Shown here in pieces: positions 39,377 to 49,281 of a DNA stretch of 64,000 nt. The notes under the pieces are model-generated. The model was not told the DNA's origin, made no database searches, and saw only the letters and a list, made by a program, of their open reading frames with translations. Position 1 is the stretch's first letter; the number at the start of each line of letters is the position of its first letter. The position numbers and the translations under genes are program-made. The DNA comes from Spirochaetaceae bacterium (GTDB lineage: Bacteria > Spirochaetota > Spirochaetia > DSM-27196 > PWMO01): the NCBI GenBank assembly GCA_007693945.1, contig RECP01000091.1:62001-126000 (forward strand), written 5' to 3'.

Positions 39377-40201
39377 TCACGGTTGAAAGGCAACTGCCCC
39401 GTACCCGACGAAGTTCTCGTCGCGCGCACGCCGGAAGCTGCTGTCGTAACCGAGTTCGCGCGCCGCGCTGTCTCCCCGGCTGAGAGAAAATGCCACCGCG
39501 GCTGCCGCGGCCCCCGGTGAACAGGCCGATTGATTGGCTGCCGCGTGAGCCAGCAGACCCGCAGCATCGCGCGCCCGGCACAGATCCAGAAACCCGCGGT
39601 CGTTTACGCGCTCAGCCCACTGCTGGTTCCGCTGCAGCGAACCCGGCCGGGTCAGACCGAAACGCGGTCCAAAGTGAGTCAGATCCGTCGATCCGACCAC
39701 GCCCAGGCGGCGACCGGTGCCGGCCTCTGCCAGCAGCCGCCCCAGCGCTATTGCGGTCTGGTCGGCCGGTGCGCGCAGCCAGAGTACACGTGCCCGCGGA
39801 AACAGGTGGGCAACCAGCGGCAGGTGAATCTCAACCGAGTTGTCGCTGCTGCGGTCCGGGCTCGATTCCAGCTGATCGGCGATCCGCGCACGAAGTTCTG
39901 CGTCGGCCTGAACGCTGCCTAACGGCGTCTCGAACGCGTCTTCGGGCGCCATCAGCAGCGGCTGCCCGGCCGCGAGATGCCCGCCGACAACCGCCAGGGT
40001 TTCGACTGCCGGGTCAATCGCCGATATGCCGTAATACGCCAGGTGTCCGGAATACGCCCATCCGGCGTGCGGGACAATGACGGCGCTTGCTACGGATTGC
40101 TCGGACGCGCAACGGGGCCACCGGGAACACGCATCGCGTATCGAAGCAAGGTCGGTCGGATACCAGCCCGCGGCCAGGCCGCGACGGCGAATTGCCTGCA
40201 T
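39377..40201 (-). CDS. AmmeMemoRadiSam system protein B (MEMO1 family)
   Basis: RRGLAAGWYPTD, VIVPHAGWAYSGHLAYYGI, DNSVEIHLPLVAHLFP, GSTDLTHFGPRFG. Confidence 0.88.
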   Translation of the reverse strand: MQAIRRRGLAAGWYPTDLASIRDACSRWPRCASEQSVASAVIVPHAGWAYSGHLAYYGISAIDPAVETLAVVGGHLAAGQPLLMAPEDAFETPLGSVQADAELRARIADQLESSPDRSSDNSVEIHLPLVAHLFPRARVLWLRAPADQTAIALGRLLAEAGTGRRLGVVGSTDLTHFGPRFGLTRPGSLQRNQQWAERVNDRGFLDLCRARDAAGLLAHAAANQSACSPGAAAAAVAFSLSRGDSAARELGYDSSFRRARDENFVGYGAVAFQP

Positions 40202-40274
40202 ACGCCTATCATACACCGTCACCGCGCTGCGGAAAAGAGTGCATTTTTTCTCACTTTCCCATATAATGCGCAGT

Positions 40275-41423
40275 ATGATACGCAAGTTCGCCGCAGTATA
40301 CGCCGTCTGTGCGCTGCTGTTTCTGCTGGTCCTGGGCGCGGTACTGCTGATTCAGCTGAACGACGCACGCAACGTGGCGATTGGGCGCAGCCAGACTCAC
40401 TTCCGTGACGTGCGTGACACGCTGGCCGGCCAGGCTGTCGACGGACCTGTCGAACCGCAGCAGATTCAACGCGCGTTGGCACAGGCCACAACTGCCGAGA
40501 GCTCATTGCGGGCGGTTGCCGTGTACAGCTTCGATGCCGGGCTGGAGTATCTCTGGGTCCGTAATCGCAGCTACCTGGCCAACAACGGGACAATCGACCT
40601 GCCCACTCCGGCGACTCCGGAGTTCAGACACGACCGCATAAGCGAGATTGTACTCACCGAGAGCGTGCGTACCACCGCGGGCCAGACGCTGGTGGCTGAA
40701 GCGGTCTACCGCACGCTCGACGCCGCGGTATGGTACCACCTGCTGCGCAACGCGCTTACCGCCGTACTGGTGTTTGCACTGGTCACCGTGCTTGTGACGC
40801 TGGGTATCCTGCTGGCGGAGCGCAGACCGGTAGCCGCACTACAGTCTGCTGCCCGGGAACCGCAGGGAGGTACCTCCGCATCAGCACCCGCGGCACAGGC
40901 GTCCCGGTCCGTGGAGCCCGCGTCGGAGACGCACAGCGGGCTGTTCAGTCCGCACAGCGGTGTCAGTCATGAGTCGCATCTGGAACGCCGCCTGACGCTG
41001 GAGCTCGAGCGGGCGGCGTCCAATGACCAGGATTTGAGCTTTGCCCTGTGCCGGTTCCCGGGCATCTCCCGCGGAACGGAAACCTACCGCAGCGCTGCTC
41101 GCGGCATCATCGAGCAGTTCCTCTTTGAAGACCTGATTTTCGAACAGGGCAGCGACAGTTTTGCGGTCATTGTGCCGAACACCGATCTCACCCGGACCAT
41201 CAAGCAGTTTGAACTCCTCTATCAGCAGTCGAGCTCCGCCGGTTTTCCGGCAAAGCCGCTGTTCGGTCTGACCGCGCGCTCGGGCCGTCTGGTTGAAGCC
41301 GATCGCCTCATTCGTGAAGCCCAGCACGCGCTGGGCAAGGCACAACGCGAGGGACAACCGATCATGGCGTTCAAGGCGGATCCGCAGAAGTACCGCGACT
41401 ACGTAGCAGGCCGCCCGCAGTAG
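40275..41423 (+). CDS. Membrane protein with periplasmic sensor-like region and degenerate GGDEF-like domain
   Basis: Two TM segments flank ~150 aa. C-terminal FEQGSDSFAVIVPNTDL aligns with the GGDEFAVLLP motif region but has GSDSF. Confidence 0.6.
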   Translation: MIRKFAAVYAVCALLFLLVLGAVLLIQLNDARNVAIGRSQTHFRDVRDTLAGQAVDGPVEPQQIQRALAQATTAESSLRAVAVYSFDAGLEYLWVRNRSYLANNGTIDLPTPATPEFRHDRISEIVLTESVRTTAGQTLVAEAVYRTLDAAVWYHLLRNALTAVLVFALVTVLVTLGILLAERRPVAALQSAAREPQGGTSASAPAAQASRSVEPASETHSGLFSPHSGVSHESHLERRLTLELERAASNDQDLSFALCRFPGISRGTETYRSAARGIIEQFLFEDLIFEQGSDSFAVIVPNTDLTRTIKQFELLYQQSSSAGFPAKPLFGLTARSGRLVEADRLIREAQHALGKAQREGQPIMAFKADPQKYRDYVAGRPQ

Positions 41424-41426
41424 CGA

Positions 41427-42443
41427 CTAATCACCCTCATTCGGTCCGTCGATGTTGATGATATCCTCAGGCGGACGAAACACGCGTTCGAGCGTCCAGG
41501 CATTAACGCGGTAGTGGATCGGTTCGCCGGTTCCATCCAGCGGCACACCTGGACCGGCGGCACGCATGATGAACTGATCGCCGTTTGCCGCGTCATAGAC
41601 CAGCACCTGGTAACGGCTGGCGTCCTGCAGTGTGAACTCCAGTTCTGCAACCGCAGCGGCGGCGGGCGTCGCAGCGGCGGGCGCCACGCGGGCTCCCTCC
41701 AGGGCCACCAACGCCGCCAGCAATTCGCGCACCCTGCTCTGTCGAGCAACCCGTTCGCCGCGGTTGTCGGCCAGAAGCCACGTACCGGAGCCGTCACGCC
41801 GCAGCCGGTACGCAAATCGGCGCCAAAGCCCGCTCGGATCGGCAATGTCGGCCGACAGCTCGAGGCGTGTGATTGCATCACTGCCGATCAGCGACGCAAA
41901 CAGCCGTAACTCCATCCAGTAAACCGAATCGCGCTCCAGGTAGAACAGCGGTGCAGCATCCACGGTGAAGACCTCGGCGGATGCACCCCGGCGGACGTAG
42001 GCTTCGCCGCCGGCGTGCGTGCGTCGTCCGTACGCGACGGTTACCAGTTCCTGTCCGTCGCTGCCGTACAGCGTGATCCGACGGGCACTCTGCCGGTCAA
42101 GACCAAAGTCGGGCCACAACTCCCGATCGGCGGTCACGCGCCGGGTTGTGCGCCCGTCGCCCAGCACGCGCAGCAATTCGTCCACGCGGTCGTCCCGCGC
42201 CGGCAGCAGGCGCTCGCCGGCTTCCAGCCACCAGTTGCCGTCCCGGTCACGCTGCAGACCTACCGTGTCGCGCCCGTCGATCGCTACGCGGGTCACCCGG
42301 TCACTGGTGCCGGGGACAATCAACGCGACTCCCGCCCCCGCCGCCGGTCGGCGGCGCGGCGATCGCAGCACACCAATGGTCAGGGTGATCATCAACAGCA
42401 GCGCCAGCCCTCCCAGGATGGTGACCCGCGTTCGAAAACTCAT
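41427..42443 (-). CDS. DUF4340-domain protein
   Basis: ITRVAIDGRDTVGLQRDRDGNWWLE..., DFGLDRQSARRITLYGSDGQELVTVAYGRRTHAGGEAYVRRG. Located with GldG/GldF/GldA-like genes. Confidence 0.75.
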   Translation of the reverse strand: MSFRTRVTILGGLALLLMITLTIGVLRSPRRRPAAGAGVALIVPGTSDRVTRVAIDGRDTVGLQRDRDGNWWLEAGERLLPARDDRVDELLRVLGDGRTTRRVTADRELWPDFGLDRQSARRITLYGSDGQELVTVAYGRRTHAGGEAYVRRGASAEVFTVDAAPLFYLERDSVYWMELRLFASLIGSDAITRLELSADIADPSGLWRRFAYRLRRDGSGTWLLADNRGERVARQSRVRELLAALVALEGARVAPAAATPAAAAVAELEFTLQDASRYQVLVYDAANGDQFIMRAAGPGVPLDGTGEPIHYRVNAWTLERVFRPPEDIINIDGPNEGD

Positions 42444-43975
42444 TGCGTCAGGCTCCGTTGATCCGTTCCGCCGCGCGTCCGCGACCTGCGGCGCAGATGG
42501 CGCGCCACGCCGAACAGGACAACCGACAGCGGTATAAGGTAGACATTGACCAGTTGTGCAAAGCCCGCAACTCGTCGCCGCGCCACCGGATCTTCGATGC
42601 GGCTCAAGCGGAGATCGCGAGCGGCGCGCGTGCGCAGCGACAACAACTCGTCATCGAGCGTCAACCACGCCGCGAGGTTTTCAGCGAAGTCGACGTTATG
42701 CCCGCTGCCGGTGTACTGCAGGAGGTTACTGAGGAAGTCCGAATCGCCCACAACCACCACGCGTGCGGGCGCTTCCTGCGTCCCGCCGACCGCGGCGGCC
42801 AGCACGTACCTGCCGCGCGTTTGGGCGGCATCGCGCTGCAGCGCGGCTGGTTGCAGAGGACTGGTCACAAACGGTTCGCCCATCAGCCAGGCACTCGCGG
42901 AAGACTCGAGCAGCACTTCGAATTCGCCCTCGGCATCGAGGTCCAGCGGGCTGGGCCAGTACAGGTCGAGTCCGGTGAAGCGGGCGCTCACCGGGTGCGT
43001 ATCGTTGTAGTTGCGCACCGAGACCCACGGTGGATAAGGCTCCAGAGACTGCACCGTCATGGTCCCGCTTGGCCGCGCAACCGGAATCGAGCGGTGGAAC
43101 TCATCGAGCACTATCTTGCGCCGTATACGCACCCCGTACTGCAGCAGCAGCTCATCGATCGGGCGTCGGGGCGCCGCCACGGCAGCCAGGTTCGGAGTTT
43201 CGAGGTCAATAATGACGCCGTCAACGGCAAACAGCGCCCGACCGCCTCGAGCTATGAAATCGCGGATGACACTCAGATCGGCATCGGAAAGATCCCGACC
43301 GCCGATCACAAACACCGCATCGATGTCCGGGGGGACCGGTTCACCGGCGGCAAGCGTTCGAAGACCAAAGCGACGCGACAGTCGCGAGGCGGTCAGCTGG
43401 TACTCGCGCGCGAGCTCTTCATCACGGCGGCCCAGCACAAAACCAAGCTGCGGAGTACGGTCGTGAACCAGGTTGCGCAGCGCGCTGGTCAGCTCGTATT
43501 CAAAGATACGCGGATCGATAACCACCGGCAGGGTGTGATAGCGGTCAAGGTATTCGATCACGATGCCGCTGTAGACGGTCGCGAGGCTCCGCTGGTCCTG
43601 CTCGATCACCTGTATCTGCTGCGGCGCAACACCGAGTGACTCGACCTCGGCGCTGAGGCCGGCGGCAGCCGGATCAACAACGTCGACCTCGATGTTCGCG
43701 CGTGATTGTGCCGCGTACTCGTAGAGCAGGTCGGCAATCTGCTCGGTTTCAACGGCGCGCGCACGCAGCCGGTCGGAGAGAAAATAGGTGATGCGCGCGC
43801 TTTCGGGCATTTCGCGTGCCAGGCGCCGTGAGACGTCCGCCAGCGTATAGGCGCGCTGCTCGGTAAGATCGAGGCGCACGAAGAAGTAGACCGAGTTGAG
43901 CCCCACCAGAATCAACACCAGAAGCGTCATGAGCAGGGTGATCGTCTCCTGTTGTTTGCGCTTCATGCACGGCAC
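42440..43975 (-). CDS. GldG-family ABC transporter auxiliary/substrate protein
   Basis: MTLLVLILVGLNSVYFFVRLDLTEQRAYTLADVSRRLAREM, IEVDVVDP, VFVIGGRDLSDADLSVIRDFIARGGRALFAVDG. Confidence 0.85.
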   Translation of the reverse strand: MPCMKRKQQETITLLMTLLVLILVGLNSVYFFVRLDLTEQRAYTLADVSRRLAREMPESARITYFLSDRLRARAVETEQIADLLYEYAAQSRANIEVDVVDPAAAGLSAEVESLGVAPQQIQVIEQDQRSLATVYSGIVIEYLDRYHTLPVVIDPRIFEYELTSALRNLVHDRTPQLGFVLGRRDEELAREYQLTASRLSRRFGLRTLAAGEPVPPDIDAVFVIGGRDLSDADLSVIRDFIARGGRALFAVDGVIIDLETPNLAAVAAPRRPIDELLLQYGVRIRRKIVLDEFHRSIPVARPSGTMTVQSLEPYPPWVSVRNYNDTHPVSARFTGLDLYWPSPLDLDAEGEFEVLLESSASAWLMGEPFVTSPLQPAALQRDAAQTRGRYVLAAAVGGTQEAPARVVVVGDSDFLSNLLQYTGSGHNVDFAENLAAWLTLDDELLSLRTRAARDLRLSRIEDPVARRRVAGFAQLVNVYLIPLSVVLFGVARHLRRRSRTRGGTDQRSLTQ

Positions 43976-43985
43976 TCCACGGCTT

Positions 43986-44708
43986 TCAGCTCCATTTCTT
44001 GATTACCAGAACCCTGGCACTCAGATAGAGAAAGGCAACCGTAAGCAGGGCGTAATGCACCACACCGCGGCTGTCTATCAGTCCGCGCGCGAAACTCTCG
44101 TAGTGGGTGAGCAGCGAGAGATGGTTGACCGTCAAGGCCAGCACACGTGGCAGCGCGCTTACCGCGTTGACCACGTGCAGCACGCTGATCAGTAACAGCA
44201 GCAGCGAACTGATCAGGAACGCCGATATCTGGTTCCTCGACAGCGAAGAAACAAACTGCCCCAGTGACAGCCCCGCACACGCCAGCAGCACGGTTCCGAC
44301 GTACTGACCGACAATCTCACCGATCTCGAAGCGTGCCAGCGGCAACACCGTGAGCGGCACCGCGAGCGTGAACGCAAGCATGATGAGGACCAGCACCAGC
44401 GCTCCGAGGAACTTGCCCAGTACCAGCTGCAGTTCGCTGAACGGCATTGTCAGCAGCAGCTCGGCCGTGCCGCTCTTGTTTTCCTCGGCCCAGCTGCGCA
44501 TGGTGATCGCGGGCAGCAGCACGATAAACAGAAACGGCATCAGGCCGAAGTAGCCCCGCAGCGACGCGAAGTCGCGCGCGGCAAACCCGTAGATCGCGAA
44601 GAACCAGACCGCCGTGAGGCCCAGAAACAGCGTGACCGCGATGTAGGCCACCGCCGAGTTGAAGAAGGAGTGCAGCTCGCGGCGAGCTATGATCACAACC
44701 GGTTTCAT
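43986..44708 (-). CDS. ABC-2 type permease (GldF-like)
   Basis: IIARRELHSFFNSAVAYIAVTLFL, ITMRSWAEENKSGTAELLLTMPFSELQLVLGKFLGAL. Confidence 0.88.
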   Translation of the reverse strand: MKPVVIIARRELHSFFNSAVAYIAVTLFLGLTAVWFFAIYGFAARDFASLRGYFGLMPFLFIVLLPAITMRSWAEENKSGTAELLLTMPFSELQLVLGKFLGALVLVLIMLAFTLAVPLTVLPLARFEIGEIVGQYVGTVLLACAGLSLGQFVSSLSRNQISAFLISSLLLLLISVLHVVNAVSALPRVLALTVNHLSLLTHYESFARGLIDSRGVVHYALLTVAFLYLSARVLVIKKWS

Positions 44709-45685
44709 CGGGTCAGCTCCACGAACAGCTCCTCGAGACTGCGTCGCAAGGGCTGCAGTTCGGAGATCCGCAGCCCGTGTGCCACCGCCCAGTCAAACAG
44801 CGCCGCCCCGGCATCGTAATCAATGCCCTCGCGCGTGCCCGCCTCGGCCCCGGCCGGCACCCCCGGCAGCAACGAGAGCTCGGCCGAGATACGCACCGCG
44901 CGCTCCAGTCGGCTGATACGCACGTCTCGCACCCCGGCCAGGTGTTCGACGTCCGCGAAGACGCTCTCATCGCTGCCCGGCGCGGCAATGACGCTGATTG
45001 CGTAACGCGCGCCGCCGGACAGCTCGGCGGCTATCTGTGCCGCGGTGCCGGTAGCGGCGATGCGGCCCTTGTTGAGTATCAGAACGCGGTCACAGAGCGC
45101 CTCGACCTCCTGCATGATGTGGGTCGACAGAACCACCGTCTTGCTTTCACCGAGCGAGCGGATCAGCCGTCGAATCTCGAGGATCTGATTGGGATCGAGT
45201 CCGCTGGTGGGCTCGTCGAGGATCAGAATATCGGGATCGTGCAGCATCGCCTGCGCCAGACCGGTTCGCTGCCGATAGCCTTTCGACAGAGTGGCAATCG
45301 GTCGCTGCACTACAGAGCTCAACCCGCACGCCTCGATCGCCGCGGCACAGCGCCGCTGCCGGTCTCCGGGTGCTATCCGGCGGGCACGCGCCACAAAGTG
45401 CAGGTACTCCCGCACAGTGAAATCGTCGTAGAGCGGAGCGCTCTCCGGCAGGTAGCCGAGTGTACGCTTGATCAGCAACGGCGCTTCACTGATCTCCAGC
45501 CCATCGACACGCGCGCTTCCGGAGTCGGGGTAGTGAAAGCCGGTCAGGATCTTGAGAATTGTGGTCTTACCGGCTCCATTGGGACCCAGCAGACCGACGA
45601 TCTCGCCGGCTTTGATGCTGAACGAAACCCCGGCTACCGCCTTGAGGCTGCCGTAACTCTTGTGTACTTCGGTCAGTTCGATCAT
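44705..45685 (-). CDS. ABC transporter ATP-binding protein (GldA-like)
   Basis: Walker A GPNGAGKT, signature LSKGYRQRTGLAQAM, Walker B ILILDEPTSGLDP. Confidence 0.95.
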   Translation of the reverse strand: MIELTEVHKSYGSLKAVAGVSFSIKAGEIVGLLGPNGAGKTTILKILTGFHYPDSGSARVDGLEISEAPLLIKRTLGYLPESAPLYDDFTVREYLHFVARARRIAPGDRQRRCAAAIEACGLSSVVQRPIATLSKGYRQRTGLAQAMLHDPDILILDEPTSGLDPNQILEIRRLIRSLGESKTVVLSTHIMQEVEALCDRVLILNKGRIAATGTAAQIAAELSGGARYAISVIAAPGSDESVFADVEHLAGVRDVRISRLERAVRISAELSLLPGVPAGAEAGTREGIDYDAGAALFDWAVAHGLRISELQPLRRSLEELFVELTR

Positions 45686-45700
45686 ACGCGCATCCCGTCG

Positions 45701-46639
45701 TCAGTCGACGTAGGGTATCGGAATGGTCTGGCGGTCCTTGGTAAGGAAGGAATTGGGGAAGAACTCGCGCGCCTCACGCTCCAGAACCTTCAGGTCGCGG
45801 TTGGTGTAACGCGGACTGTAGTGAATCAAACCCATCCTGCGCACCCCGCCGGCGTCACGCGCCAGCTTTCCGGCATCCTCGGCAGTCATGTGCTTCTTCT
45901 CATAGGAGGCGTCACGCAGACTGCGTTCAAACATGCCTTCGCAAATCAGAAGATCGGAATTCTCGACCTCTTTGGCAATACCGTTCATCGGCAACGTATC
46001 GGTAATATAGGAAAACTTGCGTCCACGCCGGGCAGCTCCCATGACCTGCCGCGGCTGAACAATCCGGCCGTCGGCGAGCTCGACGCTCTGTCCGCGCTGC
46101 AGCATAGACCATTGCGGTCCGCGCGGCACCCCCAGTGCACCAGCCTTGTCCGGATAGAAGACCCCCGGTCGCGGCTGTTCCTCCAGAATGTATCCCACGC
46201 AAACCCGGGTGTGACGCAACGGAACTGAACGAACCTGAAACCCGTCACCGCCAAAGACCACACCCGGCAGGTGTGGCTCGGCGATCTCCTGAACGATGAT
46301 CTCGAAGTTTATATACATCTCCAGCACACGCCGGCTGGCCTCGACAAACTCACGGATTCGCGGCGGTCCGATAATGTAGAGCGGCTCACACCGGTCGACC
46401 TGTGCCGAGAGCATCATCATACCCGGCAGACCCGTGACGTGATCGGCGTGTGTGTGGCTTATGAAGATGGCGTCGATCTTCTTCCATTTCAGATTCAGTG
46501 CTCGCAGCGAGACCTGAGTTCCCTCGCCGCAATCGAACAGGAACAGGTTGCCCTCACGGCGCAGCAGTATCGAGGTGAGATGTCGCCCGGGCAGCGGCAT
46601 CATCCCGCCGGAGCCGAGTACAAACGCTTCCATATTCAT
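45701..46639 (-). CDS. rnz: Ribonuclease Z
   Basis: MNMEAFVLGSGGMMPLPGRHLTSILLRREGNLFLFDCGEGTQ, FISHTHADHVTGLPGMM. ATG 46639 preferred. Confidence 0.9.
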   Translation of the reverse strand: MNMEAFVLGSGGMMPLPGRHLTSILLRREGNLFLFDCGEGTQVSLRALNLKWKKIDAIFISHTHADHVTGLPGMMMLSAQVDRCEPLYIIGPPRIREFVEASRRVLEMYINFEIIVQEIAEPHLPGVVFGGDGFQVRSVPLRHTRVCVGYILEEQPRPGVFYPDKAGALGVPRGPQWSMLQRGQSVELADGRIVQPRQVMGAARRGRKFSYITDTLPMNGIAKEVENSDLLICEGMFERSLRDASYEKKHMTAEDAGKLARDAGGVRRMGLIHYSPRYTNRDLKVLEREAREFFPNSFLTKDRQTIPIPYVD

Positions 46640-46672
46640 GACTGCAGAGACCATAGCACAGCACCACCAAAG

Positions 46673-46696
46673 AAAAAAGTGCCGCCGTCATCGGCG
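46673..46696 (-). terminator. Possible intrinsic terminator downstream of xylA-xylR
   Basis: Minus strand CGCCG-ATGA-CGGCG hairpin followed by GCACTTTTTT. Short stem, 4 nt between stem and T tract. Confidence 0.4.
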
Positions 46697-46718
46697 ATGG
46701 TGCGCTTGCTGCTGCCGG

Positions 46719-47843
46719 CTATCCGAATAGGCGGTGCAACTGCAGTACCGCCGCTCCCAGCACCGGCGCGTTCGGTCCCAGTTGCGACAGGCAAATACGC
46801 GGGGACGGCGAGGCCAACGGGGCGGCGTCCAGCCGCTGCCGCAGACCGGCAACCAGCCGCTCTCCGATTGCGGCAACCGCACCCCCGATGACTATTTCAT
46901 CGGGGTCGAGGCAGCTGACGACGTTCTGCAGTCCGAGCGAGAAATGGTCCAGGTACCACTCGAGGCTCTCCAGCGCCGCCGGCGATCCAAGCCGTAGCGC
47001 CTCCAGGAAATGCGCCAGAAACCGCCGTTCCGGCCTCGGCCGCCTGCGCACGGCGGCGTGGAATCGCCGCATCAGCGCGGTCTGTGAGGCGTACTGCTCC
47101 CAGCAGCCGGTTCGTCCGCAGGTGCAGCGCCGGCGCCCGCCGGAGACTGCTACGTGCCCGAACTCGCCGGCACGCCAGCGCGCCCCGCGGTACAGCCGGC
47201 CGTCCATTACGATGCCCACACCGACTCCCTGCGATACCGACACAAACACCACGGTGGTGCCGTCGGGCCGCGGATGGCACCACGTTTCAGCCAGGGCGGC
47301 AGCGTTGGCTTCGTTTTCGAACATCGTCGGCAGCCGCAGTCCGGGCTCCGACAGCGGCATCTCGCGGATAAACAGGTTGGGCGCAACCGTGAGCACCGCG
47401 CGCCGCGCGTCAACCACCCCCGGCAGGCTCACGCCGACGCCGAGCGGCTCCGCTGCCGCGGCGCTGCTCACCACCTCGCGAATGGTAGCCGCCAGGCGAG
47501 CGGCGGACATCCGGCCGCGCAGCGTGCGGCTACTCGAGCTTACCGGCGTCAAGTCAAGGTCAGCGGTAACCAACTCGATCCGGTCCGGCCAGACCGCCAC
47601 TCCAACGGCCAGCGCGCCACGCGGCTCCAACGCGTAGCGCAGCGGCCGGCGGCCGCCGGAGGAGCGCGCAAAGCCGGCCGCGCGCGCCAGTCCGGCGTCC
47701 ATAAGTGAGCGCATCCGCGCGGTGACCGTCGGAACGCTGAGCGCCAGGTGGCGCGCCGCCTGCGCCGCGGTCAGGATACGCTCGCGGCGCAGCAGCGTCA
47801 GCACACTGACCTGGGCCGGGGTCAGCTCCGTGAGCCGTGCCAC
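46719..47843 (-). CDS. xylR: ROK-family repressor (XylR-like)
   Basis: N-terminal HTH, GEFGHVAVSGGRRRCTCGRTGCWEQYAS ROK zinc motif, ENEANAAALAE; adjacent to xylA. Confidence 0.82.
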   Translation of the reverse strand: MARLTELTPAQVSVLTLLRRERILTAAQAARHLALSVPTVTARMRSLMDAGLARAAGFARSSGGRRPLRYALEPRGALAVGVAVWPDRIELVTADLDLTPVSSSSRTLRGRMSAARLAATIREVVSSAAAAEPLGVGVSLPGVVDARRAVLTVAPNLFIREMPLSEPGLRLPTMFENEANAAALAETWCHPRPDGTTVVFVSVSQGVGVGIVMDGRLYRGARWRAGEFGHVAVSGGRRRCTCGRTGCWEQYASQTALMRRFHAAVRRRPRPERRFLAHFLEALRLGSPAALESLEWYLDHFSLGLQNVVSCLDPDEIVIGGAVAAIGERLVAGLRQRLDAAPLASPSPRICLSQLGPNAPVLGAAVLQLHRLFG

Positions 47844-47854
47844 GCGCGGCGCCG

Positions 47855-49168
47855 TCAGAGGTAGCGATTGACAATCGCTTCGAGCATTTCGCGCCGTCCG
47901 GAACTGTTGACGATTCGGTCGTGCTCCAGGGCGTAGAGTTCGAGTTCCTTGAACCCGATGCTGCCGTCCGCAATTTTGCGGCCGATGCCCTCGCGATAGC
48001 TGCGGTAACGCTCGGCGATGAAGTCCTCGATCTCGCCGGCGCCGAGCAGATTGTGGGCAATCTCGAGCGCGCGCGCGTAGGTATCCATCGCGGCGATGTG
48101 TCCGATGAAGATGTCGTCCGGCTGGAAGCTCGGACGGCGCAGTTTGGCATCAAAGTTGAGCCCTCCCGGAGCCAGACCACCGGCTTTGAGTACCTCGTAG
48201 AGCGCAAAGACTGCCTCGTAGATGTTGGTTGCCATCTGGTCGGTGTCCCACCCAAGCAGGTAAGCGCCTTCGTTGGCATCCATGCTTCCGAGCACGCCAT
48301 TAATACGCGCCATGTGGATCTCGTGCTGATAGGTGTGGCCGGCCAGGATCGCGTGGTTCTGCTCGATGTTGATCTTGAAGTGATCGAGCAGATTGTAGGC
48401 GCGCAGGAAGTTGAGACACGATTCCACGTCGGAGTCGTACTGATGCACGGTCGGCTCTTTGGGCTTGGGTTCGATCAGTAGCTGTCCCGTAAAGCCGATC
48501 TCCGCCGCGTAGTCCACCGCCATGTGCAGAAACCGCGCCAGGTTGTCGAGCTCCAGTCCCATGTCGGTATTCAGCAGGGTATCATATCCCTCGCGCCCGC
48601 CCCAGAACACGTAGTTCCGGCCGCCGAGATAGTGAGTCACTTCGATGGCCTTCTTGACCTGTGCCGCGGCGTAGGCAAACACATCGGCGTTGCACGACGT
48701 GGCCGCGCCGTGCACGTAGCGCGGGTGGTTGAAGAGGCAGGCGGTGCCCCACAGCAGCTGTTTGCCGCTGTCGGCGATCAGCTCACGGGTCAGTTCGACA
48801 ATCTGGTCGAGGTTGCGATTAGTCTCGCGCAGCGTTTCAGCTTCCGGGGCGATGTCACGATCGTGAAAGCAGAAGAACGGCACCTGCAGCTTCTCGAGAA
48901 TCTCGAAACAGGCGCGCATTCGTGCTCGCGCCTGTTCCATAGGATCGGAAATCGAAAGCCACGGACGCAGGTTGGCGCCGACGCCAAACGGATCAGCGCC
49001 GGTTCCGGTCAGCGTGTGCCAGTAGGCAACCGAGAAGCGCAGGTGCTGCTCCATGGTCTTGTCGCCGATCTTCCTGTCGGGCTGATAGAACTTGAACGCC
49101 AGCGGGTTCCTCGATTCCGGGCCTTCGTAGTTGATCCGTGGTATGTCGGGAAAAAACTGGTTTTGCAT
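47855..49168 (-). CDS. xylA: Xylose isomerase
   Basis: [104 protein letters not shown]. Confidence 0.97.
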   Translation of the reverse strand: MQNQFFPDIPRINYEGPESRNPLAFKFYQPDRKIGDKTMEQHLRFSVAYWHTLTGTGADPFGVGANLRPWLSISDPMEQARARMRACFEILEKLQVPFFCFHDRDIAPEAETLRETNRNLDQIVELTRELIADSGKQLLWGTACLFNHPRYVHGAATSCNADVFAYAAAQVKKAIEVTHYLGGRNYVFWGGREGYDTLLNTDMGLELDNLARFLHMAVDYAAEIGFTGQLLIEPKPKEPTVHQYDSDVESCLNFLRAYNLLDHFKINIEQNHAILAGHTYQHEIHMARINGVLGSMDANEGAYLLGWDTDQMATNIYEAVFALYEVLKAGGLAPGGLNFDAKLRRPSFQPDDIFIGHIAAMDTYARALEIAHNLLGAGEIEDFIAERYRSYREGIGRKIADGSIGFKELELYALEHDRIVNSSGRREMLEAIVNRYL

Positions 49169-49217
49169 GCTGTCCTCCATGTCCCCATGATAAACCTGCC
49201 ACCCGCAAACCGCAACC

Positions 49218-49244
49218 AACTTTTTAAATTTGTTTTATGAAGTT
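49218..49244. promoter_or_regulatory. AT-rich interrupted inverted repeat upstream of xylA (candidate XylR operator/promoter)
   Basis: AACTTTTTAAATTTGTTTTATGAAGTT: AACTT...AAGTT half-sites in an otherwise GC-rich context. Confidence 0.35.
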
Positions 49245-49281
49245 TGCGCGCGCAGCCGATCCGTGTGCCGCCTGCCTGGGT

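Noticed and set aside
42443-46228. 398-aa and 483-aa plus-strand ORFs
   Set aside because: Antisense to the GldG/GldA-like genes and rnz; no domains.
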